Part shown: positions 8,222-17,994 of the stretch, in pieces
How the letters are laid out: the number at the start of each line of letters is the position of its first letter
Position numbering within the stretch: the first letter of the stretch is position 1
From: Hathewaya massiliensis
Lineage (GTDB): Bacteria > Bacillota > Clostridia > Clostridiales > Clostridiaceae
Length of the DNA: 64,000 bases
Direction: 5' to 3'
NCBI RefSeq assembly: GCF_902143515.1
Contig: NZ_CABFVD010000005.1
Span: forward strand, 1-64,000
Translations under genes and position numbers: made by a program
Notes under the pieces: model-generated
Database searches by the model: none
The model's input: the letters and a program-made list of their open reading frames with translations, nothing else
Told to the model about the DNA's origin: nothing

Positions 8222-9346
8222 TTACATAAACAATCCTATAATAAATGGATTTACAACTGTTATTAGCCATGCTCCTACAGGTGGAACAATGAATAATACT
8301 AGAGGTATTGCGCCTTCTGCTTCTGTAAAACTTTGAATTGAACTCATAGTACTAGCTGGCATACCATAACTAAAGCCTATAAGTCCAGCAGATACATAAG
8401 CTGAAAGGCCATTCTTTTTATATAGTTTAAATACCACAAAGTAAGTAAATGCTAGTAATATTACAAGTTGAATTACTAATACCATATAACTAAATAAAGT
8501 TATATTTTTTATTAATGAAATATCGAACATTGCAAAGTTTGATATTAAAAGCATGGAAAGACAAAAGTTGCCTATTAAATTTACTTCAGGTACTTTAATA
8601 TCAAAAGTTTTACTAAAGTCAAAGAACTGTCTTAAAAGAATTCCAACAAGGAATCCACCTCCAGCAGGATTAATCCACTTTCCAAGGTTTAAAGCAGTTG
8701 GAAGCATACCTATAGCGACACAAACTGTAAAAATGCCCAAATACTTTAAAAGTTCTATTGGAGTGAATGTTGGTGCTGGTATTTTTATTGTAGAGCTTAA
8801 GTCTACATCTTTTCTAAATTTAGAAAACAAAATTACTCCAGCAATAGTTCCAATATAAAGAGTTAGAATAGAAATTCCAGTGAGTTGCTTTATATTAGGT
8901 CCTATGGCTTTTACAAATTTAGGCATAGACTTAAGTAAGGTATGATCTCCCATTAAGCTAGATGAGCCTAAAATTAAACTTTCAGGTACACTTTTCCCAA
9001 AGATTTTTCCAAGTGCTAAGGCAATTGAATTTTGTCCTAGGGCAACTATTATTGTTATTAAGAAATATAACATTTGCAATTTAAAACCTTTTTTTAAGGT
9101 GTCTAAATTAAATCTAAGACCTATGGATGCAAAGAATCCAGCAACGAAGATCGGAACAAAAGTGTAGGTTCCTTTTACAGGTGTAAATTTGTTTAGTATT
9201 ATAAATATAAAGGATAATATAATTCCTCCTATTAGTGGAGCTGGTATATAATATTTTTTAAGAAATGCAACTTTAGTTTTTATAAAGTATGCAAGAATCA
9301 AAGAAAGTATCAGTAAGCATAAAGTTTGAACCGAAGTAAGTATCAT
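8222..9346 (-). CDS. GltS-family sodium/glutamate symporter-like transporter
   Basis: 374 residues with about ten membrane helices arranged as two halves, typical of the ESS (GltS) family. The first half contains LGSSSLMGDHTLLKS and the second GLIGFSYGMPASTMSS, the two pore-loop regions where GltS normally has GG-rich motifs. The substrate may be glutamate or another carboxylate. GAGGAG of the ribosome site overlaps the end of the upstream gene at 9352, five bases away, so the two are co-transcribed. Confidence 0.75.
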   Translation of the reverse strand: MILTSVQTLCLLILSLILAYFIKTKVAFLKKYYIPAPLIGGIILSFIFIILNKFTPVKGTYTFVPIFVAGFFASIGLRFNLDTLKKGFKLQMLYFLITIIVALGQNSIALALGKIFGKSVPESLILGSSSLMGDHTLLKSMPKFVKAIGPNIKQLTGISILTLYIGTIAGVILFSKFRKDVDLSSTIKIPAPTFTPIELLKYLGIFTVCVAIGMLPTALNLGKWINPAGGGFLVGILLRQFFDFSKTFDIKVPEVNLIGNFCLSMLLISNFAMFDISLIKNITLFSYMVLVIQLVILLAFTYFVVFKLYKKNGLSAYVSAGLIGFSYGMPASTMSSIQSFTEAEGAIPLVLFIVPPVGAWLITVVNPFIIGLFM

Positions 9347-9351
9347 ATTTT

Positions 9352-9816
9352 CTACTCCTCAATATTTAATTCTATTCCATCTTCTAAAAGTTTTCCTGCA
9401 ATATAAGCTGCAACTTCCCCAGTTATTTTAACACAGTGTGCTTTACGTTCAGGGGATCCAAATTCTTTAAAGTCTCTTGTCATAACCCTACAACAGGTAC
9501 TTTTGTACATAGTTTTAATGTGATCATGTAAATCTGCTGAAACTGGGAACATTTTAGGATCCATAGACTCACCATGTTTTCTTCCGTAAGCCATTCCAAG
9601 TGCCATAACTCCTCCACTTACAGCGCCACATAGACAGCCGGATTTACCTATACCAACAGGGAAACCAGAAGCTAATTTAGTTACACTTTCATCATATGGC
9701 TTGTCTAATAAATCATTAATAGTCTTTACTACTGCCTCAGAGCAGAAGAATTCTCCTCTTTGAAAATATCCTTCAGCAGTTTCTCTTACCTTTTGAATTA
9801 ATTGTTCTTTTTCCAT
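9352..9816 (-). CDS. C_GCAxxG_C_C family redox protein
   Basis: 154 residues with the cysteine pattern that names the family: FFCSEAV, GKSGCLCGAVSGG (GCLCGA variant of GCAxxG), a CC pair in STCCRVMTRDF and a late KAHC. Such proteins are presumed to bind a metal or redox cofactor and commonly sit beside transporters or oxidoreductases in anaerobes. It is cytoplasmic by sequence. It is the first gene of a two-gene operon with the GltS-type transporter, and TTGGAGGGG precedes the ATG. Confidence 0.8.
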   Translation of the reverse strand: MEKEQLIQKVRETAEGYFQRGEFFCSEAVVKTINDLLDKPYDESVTKLASGFPVGIGKSGCLCGAVSGGVMALGMAYGRKHGESMDPKMFPVSADLHDHIKTMYKSTCCRVMTRDFKEFGSPERKAHCVKITGEVAAYIAGKLLEDGIELNIEE

Positions 9817-10070
9817 AAAACCCCTCCAAATTACAAAATATTATTATTTTCTCACAATATATATTCTATTAGACAAAGTATCTTTAATCTAATACAAAAA
9901 AACTATAGATAGTAGTTATCAATAGAAATACCTAATATATAAAATTCACATTCATTATCAATTGATATAAAAATTCAGTAAAAATAATATGTAAACTTAG
10001 TAATATAAAGCGCATATCATATTAAATAAAGCGTTTTATTTTATCAATTAAAAATAAGTGAGGAGATTTT

Positions 10071-10940
10071 ATGAATAATGAAGAAAGAAGAAGCCTAGGG
10101 AATAGAATTTCTATAACAACTATCATTGTAAATTTATTTTTGTTTATTTTTAAGCTTTTTGTTGGAATTTTAGGCCATAGTAGTGCTATGATAGCTGATT
10201 CAATTCATTCTCTGTCAGATATTATAACAACTATAGCAGTTATAATAGGTCTAAAAGTATCATCTAAGGAGGCTGATGAGGAACATCCTTATGGTCATGA
10301 AAGATTTGAAGCTGTAACCTCTAAAATTTTAGCTGTACTGCTTTGTGGTACAGGGGTATTTATAGGGTATAGTGCTTTAGAATCAATAATTAATGGAGAC
10401 TATGGAATACCAGGTAGTATAGCTATATATGGTGCATTAGCATCCATTATAATAAAAGAGTGGATGTATAGATACACAATTAAGGGGGCTAAAAAAATAA
10501 ATAGTTCCTCCTTAGAAGCTGATGCTTGGCATCATCGTTCAGATGCACTATCTTCTGTTGGAAGTTTTATTGGAATTTTAGGTGCCAAGCTTAAATTTCC
10601 TGTTTTAGATCCAATAGCATCTATTGTAATTTGTATTATTATTCTCAAGGTTTCTTTTGATATATATATAAGAGCTATAAATGCTTTAATTGATCGTGCA
10701 GCTGATAAAGAAGTGGTAAATTCAATTAAGCAGAGTGTTACATCTATAGATGAGATTACTGAGATTAATAGTTTAAAAACTAGACTTCATGGTAGTAGTA
10801 TTTATGTAGATATAGAGGTTGGAATATCTTCAGAAGTTTCTTTTAAGGAGGCACATTATATTGGGGAAATGGTTCATAAGTCTGTGGAAGGGGTAGATAA
10901 TAGGATAATTCATTGTAATGTAAGAATAAATCCTGCATAA
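10071..10940 (+). CDS. Cation diffusion facilitator (CDF) metal exporter
   Basis: 289 residues, six membrane helices (about 15-200) and a cytoplasmic ferredoxin-like C-terminal domain. Metal-site motifs: DSIHSLSD in helix 2, HPYGHERFEA in the loop and ADAWHHRSDALSS in helix 5 (HxxxD). The HD-type pair and overall spacing resemble Zn, Fe or Mn exporters; specificity cannot be read with certainty. GTGAGGAG precedes the start. A weak TGATAAT-containing sequence lies about 110 bases upstream. Confidence 0.88.
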   Translation: MNNEERRSLGNRISITTIIVNLFLFIFKLFVGILGHSSAMIADSIHSLSDIITTIAVIIGLKVSSKEADEEHPYGHERFEAVTSKILAVLLCGTGVFIGYSALESIINGDYGIPGSIAIYGALASIIIKEWMYRYTIKGAKKINSSSLEADAWHHRSDALSSVGSFIGILGAKLKFPVLDPIASIVICIIILKVSFDIYIRAINALIDRAADKEVVNSIKQSVTSIDEITEINSLKTRLHGSSIYVDIEVGISSEVSFKEAHYIGEMVHKSVEGVDNRIIHCNVRINPA

Positions 10941-11043
10941 TAAATTTTAAATTCATATTACAGATTTATGTAAATCATATTTAAAAGCTCTTAGTTTGAT
11001 GTTAAAATATAATCAATAGATAATATTAACTAGGAGTGATTTT

Positions 11044-11811
11044 ATGATAACAATAATTTCTCCAGCTAAATCCTTAGATTTTGAGAGAGAAGCTTTAACA
11101 CAAGAATATACTATGCCAAAATTTTTAAAAGATAGCTTAATGCTTATAGATATTTTAAAGGGTTACAGTCCAGAGGAATTAAGTTCTCTAATGAATATAA
11201 GTCCGAAATTAGGTGAGTTAAATTTTTATAGATATCAAAGTTTTAATGATAATTTTATGGAGGATACAAAACAAGCTATTTTTGCATTTAATGGGGATGT
11301 ATATAAGGGCCTAGATTCTTATAGTTACGGCGAAGAAGATATAGAATTTGCACAAAATCATCTTAGAATACTTTCAGGATTATTTGGAGTTTTAAGGCCT
11401 TTAGATCTTATAAAAGAATATAGATTAGAAATGGGCATAAAACTTAAGAATCAGAGAGGGGAAAATCTTTATGGCTTCTGGAGTGAATTAGTAACTAATA
11501 GTTTAAAGGATGAACTTTCTAATTCAAATGAAAAAACTATATTAAACTTAGCTTCTGAGGAGTATTCAAAGGTTGTAAAAAGAGATAATTTAGGGAAAAT
11601 AAATTTTATTAATGTGGTATTTAAGGAGAGAAAAAATGGAGTTTATAAGGTAATTGCAATTTATGCAAAAAAGGCTAGGGGACTTATGGCATCTTATATA
11701 ATAAAAAATAAAATAGACTCTATAGAAAAATTAAAGGAATTTAACGAAGAGGGCTATGCTTATAGGGAAGATTTAAGTTCCTCTAATACTATAGTTTTTA
11801 CAAGAGAATAG
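11044..11811 (+). CDS. yaaA: YaaA-family peroxide stress protein (UPF0246)
   Basis: 255 residues spanning the whole DUF328 fold, starting with the ISPAKSLDF signature, then KLGELNFYRYQSF, FNGDVYKGL and LSGLFGVLRPLDLIKEYRLEMG. In E. coli the homologue lowers free iron during peroxide stress. AGGAGTG lies upstream; the gene is monocistronic, with a terminator about 110 bases downstream. Confidence 0.92.
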   Translation: MITIISPAKSLDFEREALTQEYTMPKFLKDSLMLIDILKGYSPEELSSLMNISPKLGELNFYRYQSFNDNFMEDTKQAIFAFNGDVYKGLDSYSYGEEDIEFAQNHLRILSGLFGVLRPLDLIKEYRLEMGIKLKNQRGENLYGFWSELVTNSLKDELSNSNEKTILNLASEEYSKVVKRDNLGKINFINVVFKERKNGVYKVIAIYAKKARGLMASYIIKNKIDSIEKLKEFNEEGYAYREDLSSSNTIVFTRE

Positions 11812-11923
11812 AGAATATAAGTGGATTTATATATATATAATTGATGGATATGAATTAATAGAATTTAAGCATAAGAAACTTATTTATTAGTAAAATAATA
11901 TGCTATGATTGAAATTTTAGGAG

Positions 11924-11972
11924 AAAAAGATTATCTACAATTTTTATATTTAATTTGTAGATAATCTTTTTT
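11924..11972 (+). terminator. Terminator after yaaA
   Basis: AAAAGATTATCTACAA pairs with TTGTAGATAATCTTTT around a short AT loop and is followed by T. It lies between convergent genes and is nearly symmetric, so it can serve both. Confidence 0.85.
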
Positions 11973-12023
11973 AGTTTTTAAACCTAAAATGAGTATAATA
12001 TTCTTAAAATAATAATGTTAAAA

Positions 12024-12845
12024 CTAATAAGCAAACATCATTTTTCCAGATACTAAGGCACGAGGCTTAGATAATAACCAGTTATTTGTTACTGTATTAT
12101 CAAAGAAATAAAGTGCCCCTTTAGTAGGGTCAACTCCATTTAATGCTTCTTTTGCAGCCTTTATAGCTTGAGCAGAGGCAGGTTTATTTATTTGACCATT
12201 TAATACTGGAGTAAATTGATAATAACCATAGCTAACTTCATATATTACACCCTTAATTGTATTTGGGAATCCAGAATTTTTAACCCTATTTAAAACAACA
12301 GCACCTACAGCAACTTGGGCATTATATGGTTCTGCTCCAGCTTCTGCATAGATTAATCTTGAAAGCAAGTCTAAGTCAGCTTGTGTGTAAGCGACTCCTG
12401 AATTGGATTGCTGTTTTGCATTTGGATCTACTGGTATAGAAGTAGATGGTTTAGATTGACTTGAAGAACTTGGAACAGTAGTTGCGTTTATTTTAAGAAC
12501 TTGTCCAGGATAAATCATATCTCCAGTTAAGTTATTTAAATTTTTTATACTTTCTATAGTGGTTCCATATTTTTTAGATATTTTATATAAGGAATCATCT
12601 TTTATAACTGTATATGTAACTTTTACACTGTCTTTTATGTAAAGTTTTTGGCCTGGATATATTGTTATAGAATTAAGTTTATTATCTTTCATAATACTTT
12701 GGTAGGATGTATTATATTTTTGTCCAATTTTGTAGAGTGAATCACCCTTTTGAACTGTATAAGTCATAGCTTGTACATTAACACTAAGTAATGAGGTTAA
12801 AAACAAAGTACTTAAAATAACTTTTATTTTTTTTGAATTTTTCAT
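12024..12845 (-). CDS. Secreted LysM / SleB-type cell-wall hydrolase
   Basis: 273 residues. A signal peptide (MKNSKK, hydrophobic core, cleavage after VQA near residue 25) is followed by two LysM domains ([17 protein letters not shown] and [17 protein letters not shown], about 28-120), a Ser/Pro-rich linker and a hydrolase_2/SleB catalytic domain (about 150-273) with [14 protein letters not shown], whose Glu is the presumed lytic residue, and [10 protein letters not shown]. It should cleave cortex or vegetative peptidoglycan during sporulation or germination. The start at 12845 has AAGGAGGG upstream; a 54-codon in-frame extension lacks support. Confidence 0.9.
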   Translation of the reverse strand: MKNSKKIKVILSTLFLTSLLSVNVQAMTYTVQKGDSLYKIGQKYNTSYQSIMKDNKLNSITIYPGQKLYIKDSVKVTYTVIKDDSLYKISKKYGTTIESIKNLNNLTGDMIYPGQVLKINATTVPSSSSQSKPSTSIPVDPNAKQQSNSGVAYTQADLDLLSRLIYAEAGAEPYNAQVAVGAVVLNRVKNSGFPNTIKGVIYEVSYGYYQFTPVLNGQINKPASAQAIKAAKEALNGVDPTKGALYFFDNTVTNNWLLSKPRALVSGKMMFAY

Positions 12846-13130
12846 AAAAAAACCCTCCTTAAACTGTTTATTGATTCCTATTTTACCAAAGTGGAAAGCA
12901 AGACTTCTATATGAGATTGAAGGTAAAGTAACATAATAAAGGAACATATGGAACTTATATAAGTATATTTTATGTAATATTTTCATGTAAAAACTTACAG
13001 AAACCATCTATTTTCTGAATCATTGATGGTTTGGTATATCATAGTATATAAGCACAGTGGAATTTTAAAGTTGTATATTTTAAAGGTCTAAGGGAAAAAT
13101 AATATCAATAAATTAAAGGAGGGATTAGTA

Positions 13131-13658
13131 ATGAATAATATAAATAATGAAAATAATAATAAATTTAAGAACGAAAACAGAAATTCCATGAATAATGGAA
13201 TAAATAATACCGTAAACAATAATAATGCTATGAACAATGAAATGAATACTTTAAACAATAATAGTGCTATGAATAATCATAAAAATTCAATGGAAATGAA
13301 AAGAAACCCAAACAATACGTTGAATAATAATGTAGCCGATAATACAATGAATAACAACGTAGCTGATAATACAATAAATAATAGTATGATGTATAATAGA
13401 GTATTAAATAATCCTGGTGCACACGTTATAACTGCAGTTGTCAAGGAAAATGGTGGAGAGATTGGTGCTTATAGATTAGAAAACGGCGAAATTATAATGA
13501 AGAATGAAGCAGTACAAATGGCAAAGGAAGGTAAGATATCCGGTGTTATAATTTCTACTTCAAAACATGGAGAAGAATATTTAAGAGCTATAGGTGATGG
13601 TAATACATCTAATAACTTATCAAATCTTATGGCTATAGAATATAGTGAAACTCACTAA
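13131..13658 (+). CDS. Asn-rich DUF3892 protein
   Basis: 175 residues. The first 85 or so are low-complexity, dominated by Asn and Met with short MNN repeats and degenerate VADNTMNN units. Residues 97-170 form a DUF3892 domain (HVITAVVKENGGEIGAYRL, then ISTSKHGEEYLRAI). No signal or membrane segment. Asn-rich leaders are common in clostridial spore-associated proteins, so a spore role is possible but unproven. AAAGGAGGG precedes the ATG. Confidence 0.7.
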   Translation: MNNINNENNNKFKNENRNSMNNGINNTVNNNNAMNNEMNTLNNNSAMNNHKNSMEMKRNPNNTLNNNVADNTMNNNVADNTINNSMMYNRVLNNPGAHVITAVVKENGGEIGAYRLENGEIIMKNEAVQMAKEGKISGVIISTSKHGEEYLRAIGDGNTSNNLSNLMAIEYSETH

Positions 13659-13670
13659 ATAGTAAACAGA

Positions 13671-13797
13671 GTTCTAAACTTCAGAGAAAATTTTTACTCC
13701 CCTGAAGTTTAGAAGTCGTTATCCAGGGACATAGCTACTCTTTACTCACATTTTAAATAAGATGAGAGTATTAGAGAGGTCAGTCATCGAATAAATA
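13671..13797. repeat. R1 dispersed structured repeat, copy B
   Basis: Part 1 is a hairpin of TTCTAAACTTCAG (13671-13683) with CTGAAGTTTAGAA (13702-13714). Part 2 runs from GTTATCCAGGGACAT (13718) through GTATTAGAG to ATCGAATAAA (about 13795). The same two-part arrangement occurs at 59332-59460, where the part 1 stem differs in sequence but still pairs. Confidence 0.65.
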
Positions 13798-13833
13798 AAA
13801 GAACATGAAGCTATGTACTTCATGTTCTTTTAT
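13797..13833. terminator. Bidirectional terminator
   Basis: Perfect 14-bp stem AAAAGAACATGAAG (13797-13810) with CTTCATGTTCTTTT (13818-13831), between the convergent DUF3892 gene and yjbQ. The A and T tails suit both directions. Confidence 0.9.
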
Positions 13834-13841
13834 TTAATTTA

Positions 13842-14258
13842 TTATTCTCCTATTATCTTAATTAACACTTTCTTTTTACGCCTTCCATCAAATTCTCCGT
13901 AAAAGATTTGTTCAAAAGGACCAAAGTCTAACTCGCCGTTTGTAATTGCAACTACAACTTCACGTCCCATTACTGTTCTTTTTAAGTGTGCATCTGCGTT
14001 ATCTTCAAAACCATTGTGGAAATATTGTTCATATGGTTTTTCTGGAGCTAATTTTTCAAGAAATTCCTCAAAATCTCTATGAAGTCCTCTTTCATCATCA
14101 TTAATAAATACACTAGAAGTTATATGCATTGCATTACATAAGAGTAAACCTTCTTTGATTTCACTTTCTTCTAAAGCTTTTTTAATTTCATTTGTTATAT
14201 TTATAAATTCACGTCTATTATTTGTCTCAAATAATAATTCTGTTCTATAACTTTTCAT
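13842..14258 (-). CDS. YjbQ / UPF0047 family protein
   Basis: 138 residues covering the whole single-domain fold. Family marks are [30 protein letters not shown] and [17 protein letters not shown], including the His residues proposed to form an active or metal site. Some members complement thiamine-phosphate synthase mutants, but the cellular role is unsettled. AGGAGGATTAATA precedes the ATG. No operon partner. Confidence 0.88.
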   Translation of the reverse strand: MKSYRTELLFETNNRREFINITNEIKKALEESEIKEGLLLCNAMHITSSVFINDDERGLHRDFEEFLEKLAPEKPYEQYFHNGFEDNADAHLKRTVMGREVVVAITNGELDFGPFEQIFYGEFDGRRKKKVLIKIIGE

Positions 14259-14667
14259 TATTAATCCTCCTTAATTACATAGGTGTATAAGTTTTTAGCA
14301 AACTTTTCATAATCTATTTAACTTTTATATATTTTTTTGGTTTTAAAATATGCTATGTTAGAGTAAAATATTCATGTGATTATACAATCACTATATCAAT
14401 AAAAATATCTAAGAAAGCCTAAAAATAGATAAAAAAATCTATAAAACACCAACATTACATAATAACTAAGCAATTTAATTCCTTTTATACACGAACAATA
14501 TTTGAATTTTTAAATTTAATAAACTATAATAATATAATTAGTATTATATTTTATTATATTATATAATATCATAATTAAAAGATAATTACTATCTATTGAT
14601 TATTATAATTATGTTAAAATTAATTTCTTGAGTATAAATTAATATACTTCAAAAGGAGAAGAAGAGT
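14259..14667. other. AT-rich intergenic region upstream of cobT
   Basis: 409 bases separating divergent yjbQ and cobT. It contains AT-only palindromic runs around 14540-14572 and must hold both promoters, but no B12 box (AGTCAGGAGACCTGCC-like) and no terminator or antiterminator pair was seen. Confidence 0.6.
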
Positions 14668-15774
14668 ATGAAGATTTTAACGGAAACTTTAAATAATATA
14701 GAACCGGCTTATGAACAATGGGTTAAAAAGTCTTGGGAAAAACTAGATAGCCTAACTAAGCCTATTGGAAGTCTTGGAGAACTTGAATGTATTGTGGCTA
14801 AAATGGCTGGAATTACGGGTAAAATAAACAATACTATAAATAAGAAGAATGTAGTTATTATGTGTGCAGATAATGGTGTTGTAGAAGAGGGCGTAAGCAG
14901 TTGTCCTCAAAGCTTAACTTATACAGTTTCAAATAATTTTACAAAAGGCATTACTGGAATTAATGTACTTTCAAATTTTGTAGGGTCTGATATTACTGTA
15001 GTTGATATTGGTATTGCAAAAGAGATTAATAATCCTAAAATTATAGATAGAAAAGTAAGATTTGGAACAGATAATATGGTAAATGGTCCAGCTATGACTA
15101 GAGAAGAGGCTATAAAGGCTATAGAAGCTGGTATTGAAATAGTTGATAACCTTGCAAAAGAGGGATATAACCTTTTTGGAACTGGAGAGATGGGAATTGG
15201 TAACACCACAACTAGTGCAGCGGTTTTAAGTGTGTTATCAGGTTTAGATGTTGAACAGTGTACAGGAAAAGGCGCTGCCCTAACTGAAGAGGCTTTTGAA
15301 AATAAAAAGAGAGTTATAGAAAAGGCAATAGAAATTAATAATCCAAATAAAGAAGATATTATAGATGTTATAGCAAAGGTTGGAGGTCTTGATATTGCAG
15401 GGCTTTGTGGTTGCTTTTTAGGTTCAGCTAAAAATAGAATTCCTATTGTTATAGATGGGTTTATATCTTCAGCTGCGGCCCTTTGTGCTTATAGATTAAA
15501 CAATAATGTAAAAGATTTTATTTTTCCATCTCATTTATCAGCAGAACCAGGTGCTCAATATATGATGAAAGAAATGGGACTATCTCCAATGTTAAATTTA
15601 AGAATGAGACTTGGAGAAGGAACAGGATGTACCTTAGGATTTAATATTATAGAAGCTGCCCTTTATATAATAAATCATATGGGAACCTTTGATGATGCAG
15701 GCATAGTTACAGATTATCTACTTGAAATGAGAGATAATGTAGAAGAAAAATCTTATGTAGATGATACTATTTAA
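14668..15774 (+). CDS. cobT: Nicotinate-nucleotide--dimethylbenzimidazole phosphoribosyltransferase
   Basis: 368 residues, close to the usual 350. It activates the lower ligand base of cobalamin to alpha-ribazole phosphate using nicotinate mononucleotide. Diagnostic stretches: KPIGSLGELE near the N terminus, MCADNGVVEEGVSSCPQ, the GEMGIGNTTTSAA loop and HLSAEPGAQYMM, with a late RLGEGTGC segment around the catalytic Glu. First gene of cobT-cobC-cobU-cobS; cobC starts 15 bases after the stop. AAAAGGAGAAG precedes the ATG. Confidence 0.95.
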   Translation: MKILTETLNNIEPAYEQWVKKSWEKLDSLTKPIGSLGELECIVAKMAGITGKINNTINKKNVVIMCADNGVVEEGVSSCPQSLTYTVSNNFTKGITGINVLSNFVGSDITVVDIGIAKEINNPKIIDRKVRFGTDNMVNGPAMTREEAIKAIEAGIEIVDNLAKEGYNLFGTGEMGIGNTTTSAAVLSVLSGLDVEQCTGKGAALTEEAFENKKRVIEKAIEINNPNKEDIIDVIAKVGGLDIAGLCGCFLGSAKNRIPIVIDGFISSAAALCAYRLNNNVKDFIFPSHLSAEPGAQYMMKEMGLSPMLNLRMRLGEGTGCTLGFNIIEAALYIINHMGTFDDAGIVTDYLLEMRDNVEEKSYVDDTI

Positions 15775-15789
15775 ATAATAGGTGATTAA

Positions 15790-16389
15790 ATGAATTTATA
15801 TTTAGTAAGACATGGATATACAGAGGAAAATTCTAAGGGAACTTATTATGGGGATATAGATGTAGGCTTAAATAATATAGGAGAACTTCAATGTAAGTTT
15901 TTAAAAGAAAAACTTTCAGAAGTTGAATTTTCATGCGTATACACTAGTACTAAAAAAAGAGCAATCCAAAGTGCTGAATTAATATTAAAAAATAAGGAAT
16001 ATAATTTAATAAAATCAGAAAAATTAAATGAGAGATCCTTTGGTATTTTTGAAGGCTTAGATTATATAGAACTTGAAAAATCCTATAAAGAAGAGTATAA
16101 AGCTTGGAGTAAAGATTGGATAGGATATAAGATAAAAAATGGAGAAAGCCATCTAGAGTTTTCAAATAGAGTATATGAGTTTTTAGAACATATATTAGAT
16201 AAACATAAAAATCAAGAGAATTTACTTTTAGTATGCCATGGAGGCGTTATTAGGGCAATCTACACTTATATAATGAATAAGCAAGTAGATCTATTTTGGA
16301 AATTCGCATGCAAGAATGGAGATCTTGCTATTATAAAATATGAATATGGAAACCTTTATATAGATTCCATAAGTCATAATAAGTATTAA
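15790..16389 (+). CDS. cobC: Alpha-ribazole phosphatase (histidine phosphatase family)
   Basis: 199 residues with the phosphoglycerate-mutase fold. The catalytic RHGYTEEN motif (His near residue 8), the GIFEGLDYIELE loop and the second catalytic His in LLVCHGGVIRAI are all present. It removes the 5'-phosphate from alpha-ribazole phosphate or adenosylcobalamin phosphate. Position between cobT and cobU supports this over a general phosphatase. The ribosome site is weak (AGGTGA), consistent with coupling to cobT. Confidence 0.88.
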   Translation: MNLYLVRHGYTEENSKGTYYGDIDVGLNNIGELQCKFLKEKLSEVEFSCVYTSTKKRAIQSAELILKNKEYNLIKSEKLNERSFGIFEGLDYIELEKSYKEEYKAWSKDWIGYKIKNGESHLEFSNRVYEFLEHILDKHKNQENLLLVCHGGVIRAIYTYIMNKQVDLFWKFACKNGDLAIIKYEYGNLYIDSISHNKY

Positions 16390-16417
16390 ATTATTAAAAA
16401 CCTTTGGAGATGATAAA

Positions 16418-16966
16418 ATGAGCAAAATAACCTTAGTTACTGGTGGTAGTAGAAGTGGTAAAAGCACTTTTGCAGAAAATATTTTAAAGGATTATGATGA
16501 AGTTTTATATATAGCAACAGCTATAGTTACAGATAAAGAAATGGAAGATAGAATTAAGCGCCATAGAGAGGAAAGAAATAATCTATGGGAGACTCATGAA
16601 GGTTATAAGAATCTAGACTTAGCCTTAGAAAAATATAATAAAAAATATGTACTTTTAGATTGTGTAACCGTAATGACTACAAATTTTTTATTTGAAAAAG
16701 AAATAGATTTTGATAATTTCTCAAAAGAAGACATGGACAACATGGTAAATTACATTAAAGAGGAGTTTAGAAAATTAATAGAAAAAGCAAGAGAGCTTAA
16801 TATAGAGTTAGTTATGGTAACTAATGAAGTGGGCTGGGGAATTGTGCCTGAATACAGGCTAAGTAGAATTTTTAGAGACATAGCAGGATTTATAAATCAA
16901 TATATAGCAAAACTTGCTGATGAGGTTTATTTAGTTAGCTGTGGGTTACCACTAAAGTTAAAATAA
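16418..16966 (+). CDS. cobU: Adenosylcobinamide kinase / adenosylcobinamide-phosphate guanylyltransferase
   Basis: 182 residues, the standard CobU length. The P-loop GGSRSGKST lies at residues 9-17, followed by the IATAIVTDKEMEDRI and KRHREER segments that contain the guanylylated His, and VTNEVGWGIVPEYRLSRIFRD. It phosphorylates adenosylcobinamide and then attaches GMP. Ten bases separate it from cobS. Confidence 0.95.
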   Translation: MSKITLVTGGSRSGKSTFAENILKDYDEVLYIATAIVTDKEMEDRIKRHREERNNLWETHEGYKNLDLALEKYNKKYVLLDCVTVMTTNFLFEKEIDFDNFSKEDMDNMVNYIKEEFRKLIEKARELNIELVMVTNEVGWGIVPEYRLSRIFRDIAGFINQYIAKLADEVYLVSCGLPLKLK

Positions 16967-16976
16967 GGAGAATAAA

Positions 16977-17738
16977 ATGAAATATTTTTTAAATAATTTA
17001 TTATTATATTTTCAATTTTTTACAAGAATACCTATAAATAAAGCCTTAGACTGTGACATGAAAAATTTTAGAGATGGTTCTTTCTTCTTTCCAGTTATAG
17101 GGTTATTCATAGGAGTACTTCAATATGGTTTATATAAAATTTTAATTCTTTGTCTTCCTTACAATATAGTGGCAGTTTTAATTTTAATGGTTCCAATTAT
17201 AATAACAGGAGGTCTTCATGTAGATGGCCTTGGAGATACTGTAGATGGATTTTTTTCTTTTAAAGGTGATAAGGAAAAAATCATGGAAATTATGAAAGAT
17301 AGTAGGGTAGGTACCTTTGCAGCCATAGCCATAGTTATAGATTTATTGCTAAGATATACAGCAATTTCTACAGCCATAGGAACTGGAAATCCATATATTC
17401 TTATAGCAGCACCTATTATAGGAAGATTTACTGTAGTTTTTCTTTGTTTTATTGGTAAAAGTGCAAAGAAAAATAGTTCAGCTAATATTTATATAGGAAA
17501 TATAGGTATAAAGGGAATGATACTTACAACTTTATTTACTTTCTTATTTATATTTAAATTAATCAGCATAAAATATACCTTAATATTAATGGTAAGTTCC
17601 CTATGTTTATCTTATTTATTTTATTTATTATGTTTAAATAAAATTGAGGGATTAAATGGAGATACCTTAGGTGCAAACTATGAAATTATAGATGTATTTT
17701 CTATGATTCTTTATATAGCCTTGGTAATTAATTTTTAA
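16977..17738 (+). CDS. cobS: Adenosylcobinamide-GDP ribazoletransferase (cobalamin synthase)
   Basis: 253-residue integral membrane enzyme with about six or seven hydrophobic segments. The signature GGLHVDGLGDTVDGFFS holds the Asp-rich active-site residues, and KDSRVGTFAAIA follows. It joins adenosylcobinamide-GDP and alpha-ribazole, the last step of B12 synthesis. Last gene of the operon; a partial R2 repeat and a terminator follow. Confidence 0.93.
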   Translation: MKYFLNNLLLYFQFFTRIPINKALDCDMKNFRDGSFFFPVIGLFIGVLQYGLYKILILCLPYNIVAVLILMVPIIITGGLHVDGLGDTVDGFFSFKGDKEKIMEIMKDSRVGTFAAIAIVIDLLLRYTAISTAIGTGNPYILIAAPIIGRFTVVFLCFIGKSAKKNSSANIYIGNIGIKGMILTTLFTFLFIFKLISIKYTLILMVSSLCLSYLFYLLCLNKIEGLNGDTLGANYEIIDVFSMILYIALVINF

Positions 17739-17747
17739 AATATGATT

Positions 17748-17790
17748 TTGTTAGGGTCAAATGTTGATATGAAAGTCACTTCATCACTAA
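17748..17790. repeat. Partial copy of the R2 foldback repeat
   Basis: TTGTTAGGGTCAAATG and then ATATGAAAGTCACTTCATCA match, with few changes, the inverted right end of the longer element at 44712-44931. Only one end is present here. Confidence 0.6.
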
Positions 17791-17837
17791 ACCACTATTA
17801 ACAAGACCTTTAATAAAAAAACAATGATTAACATAAT

Positions 17838-17869
17838 AATAAGGTTCTTTATAGAGCCTTATTTTTTTT
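17838..17869 (+). terminator. Terminator of the cobTCUS operon
   Basis: AATAAGGTTCT (17838-17848) pairs with AGAGCCTTATT (17853-17863) through one G-U pair, followed by a T-run. Confidence 0.85.
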
Positions 17870-17994
17870 ATTTAATTATTTTCCATTAGTTCATTTTACT
17901 TTCTTTTTACAGTATATTTAACACCTATAATTTTTAAATTATAAGGGAATATTATTAATGTAACAGAGAGATGAACAACGAGGAGGAAAATAAA

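Noticed and set aside
9940-9965. Fur box upstream of the CDF exporter
   Set aside because: A TGATAAT half-site on the minus strand is followed by a poor second half, and it lies about 110 bases from the start; too weak to call.
12846-13007. Longer start for the LysM-SleB hydrolase
   Set aside because: It would bury the signal peptide 54 residues inside the protein; AAGGAGGG supports 12845.
14259-14667. Second cobalamin riboswitch before cobT
   Set aside because: No B12-box sequence and no terminator or antiterminator pair were seen in the region.
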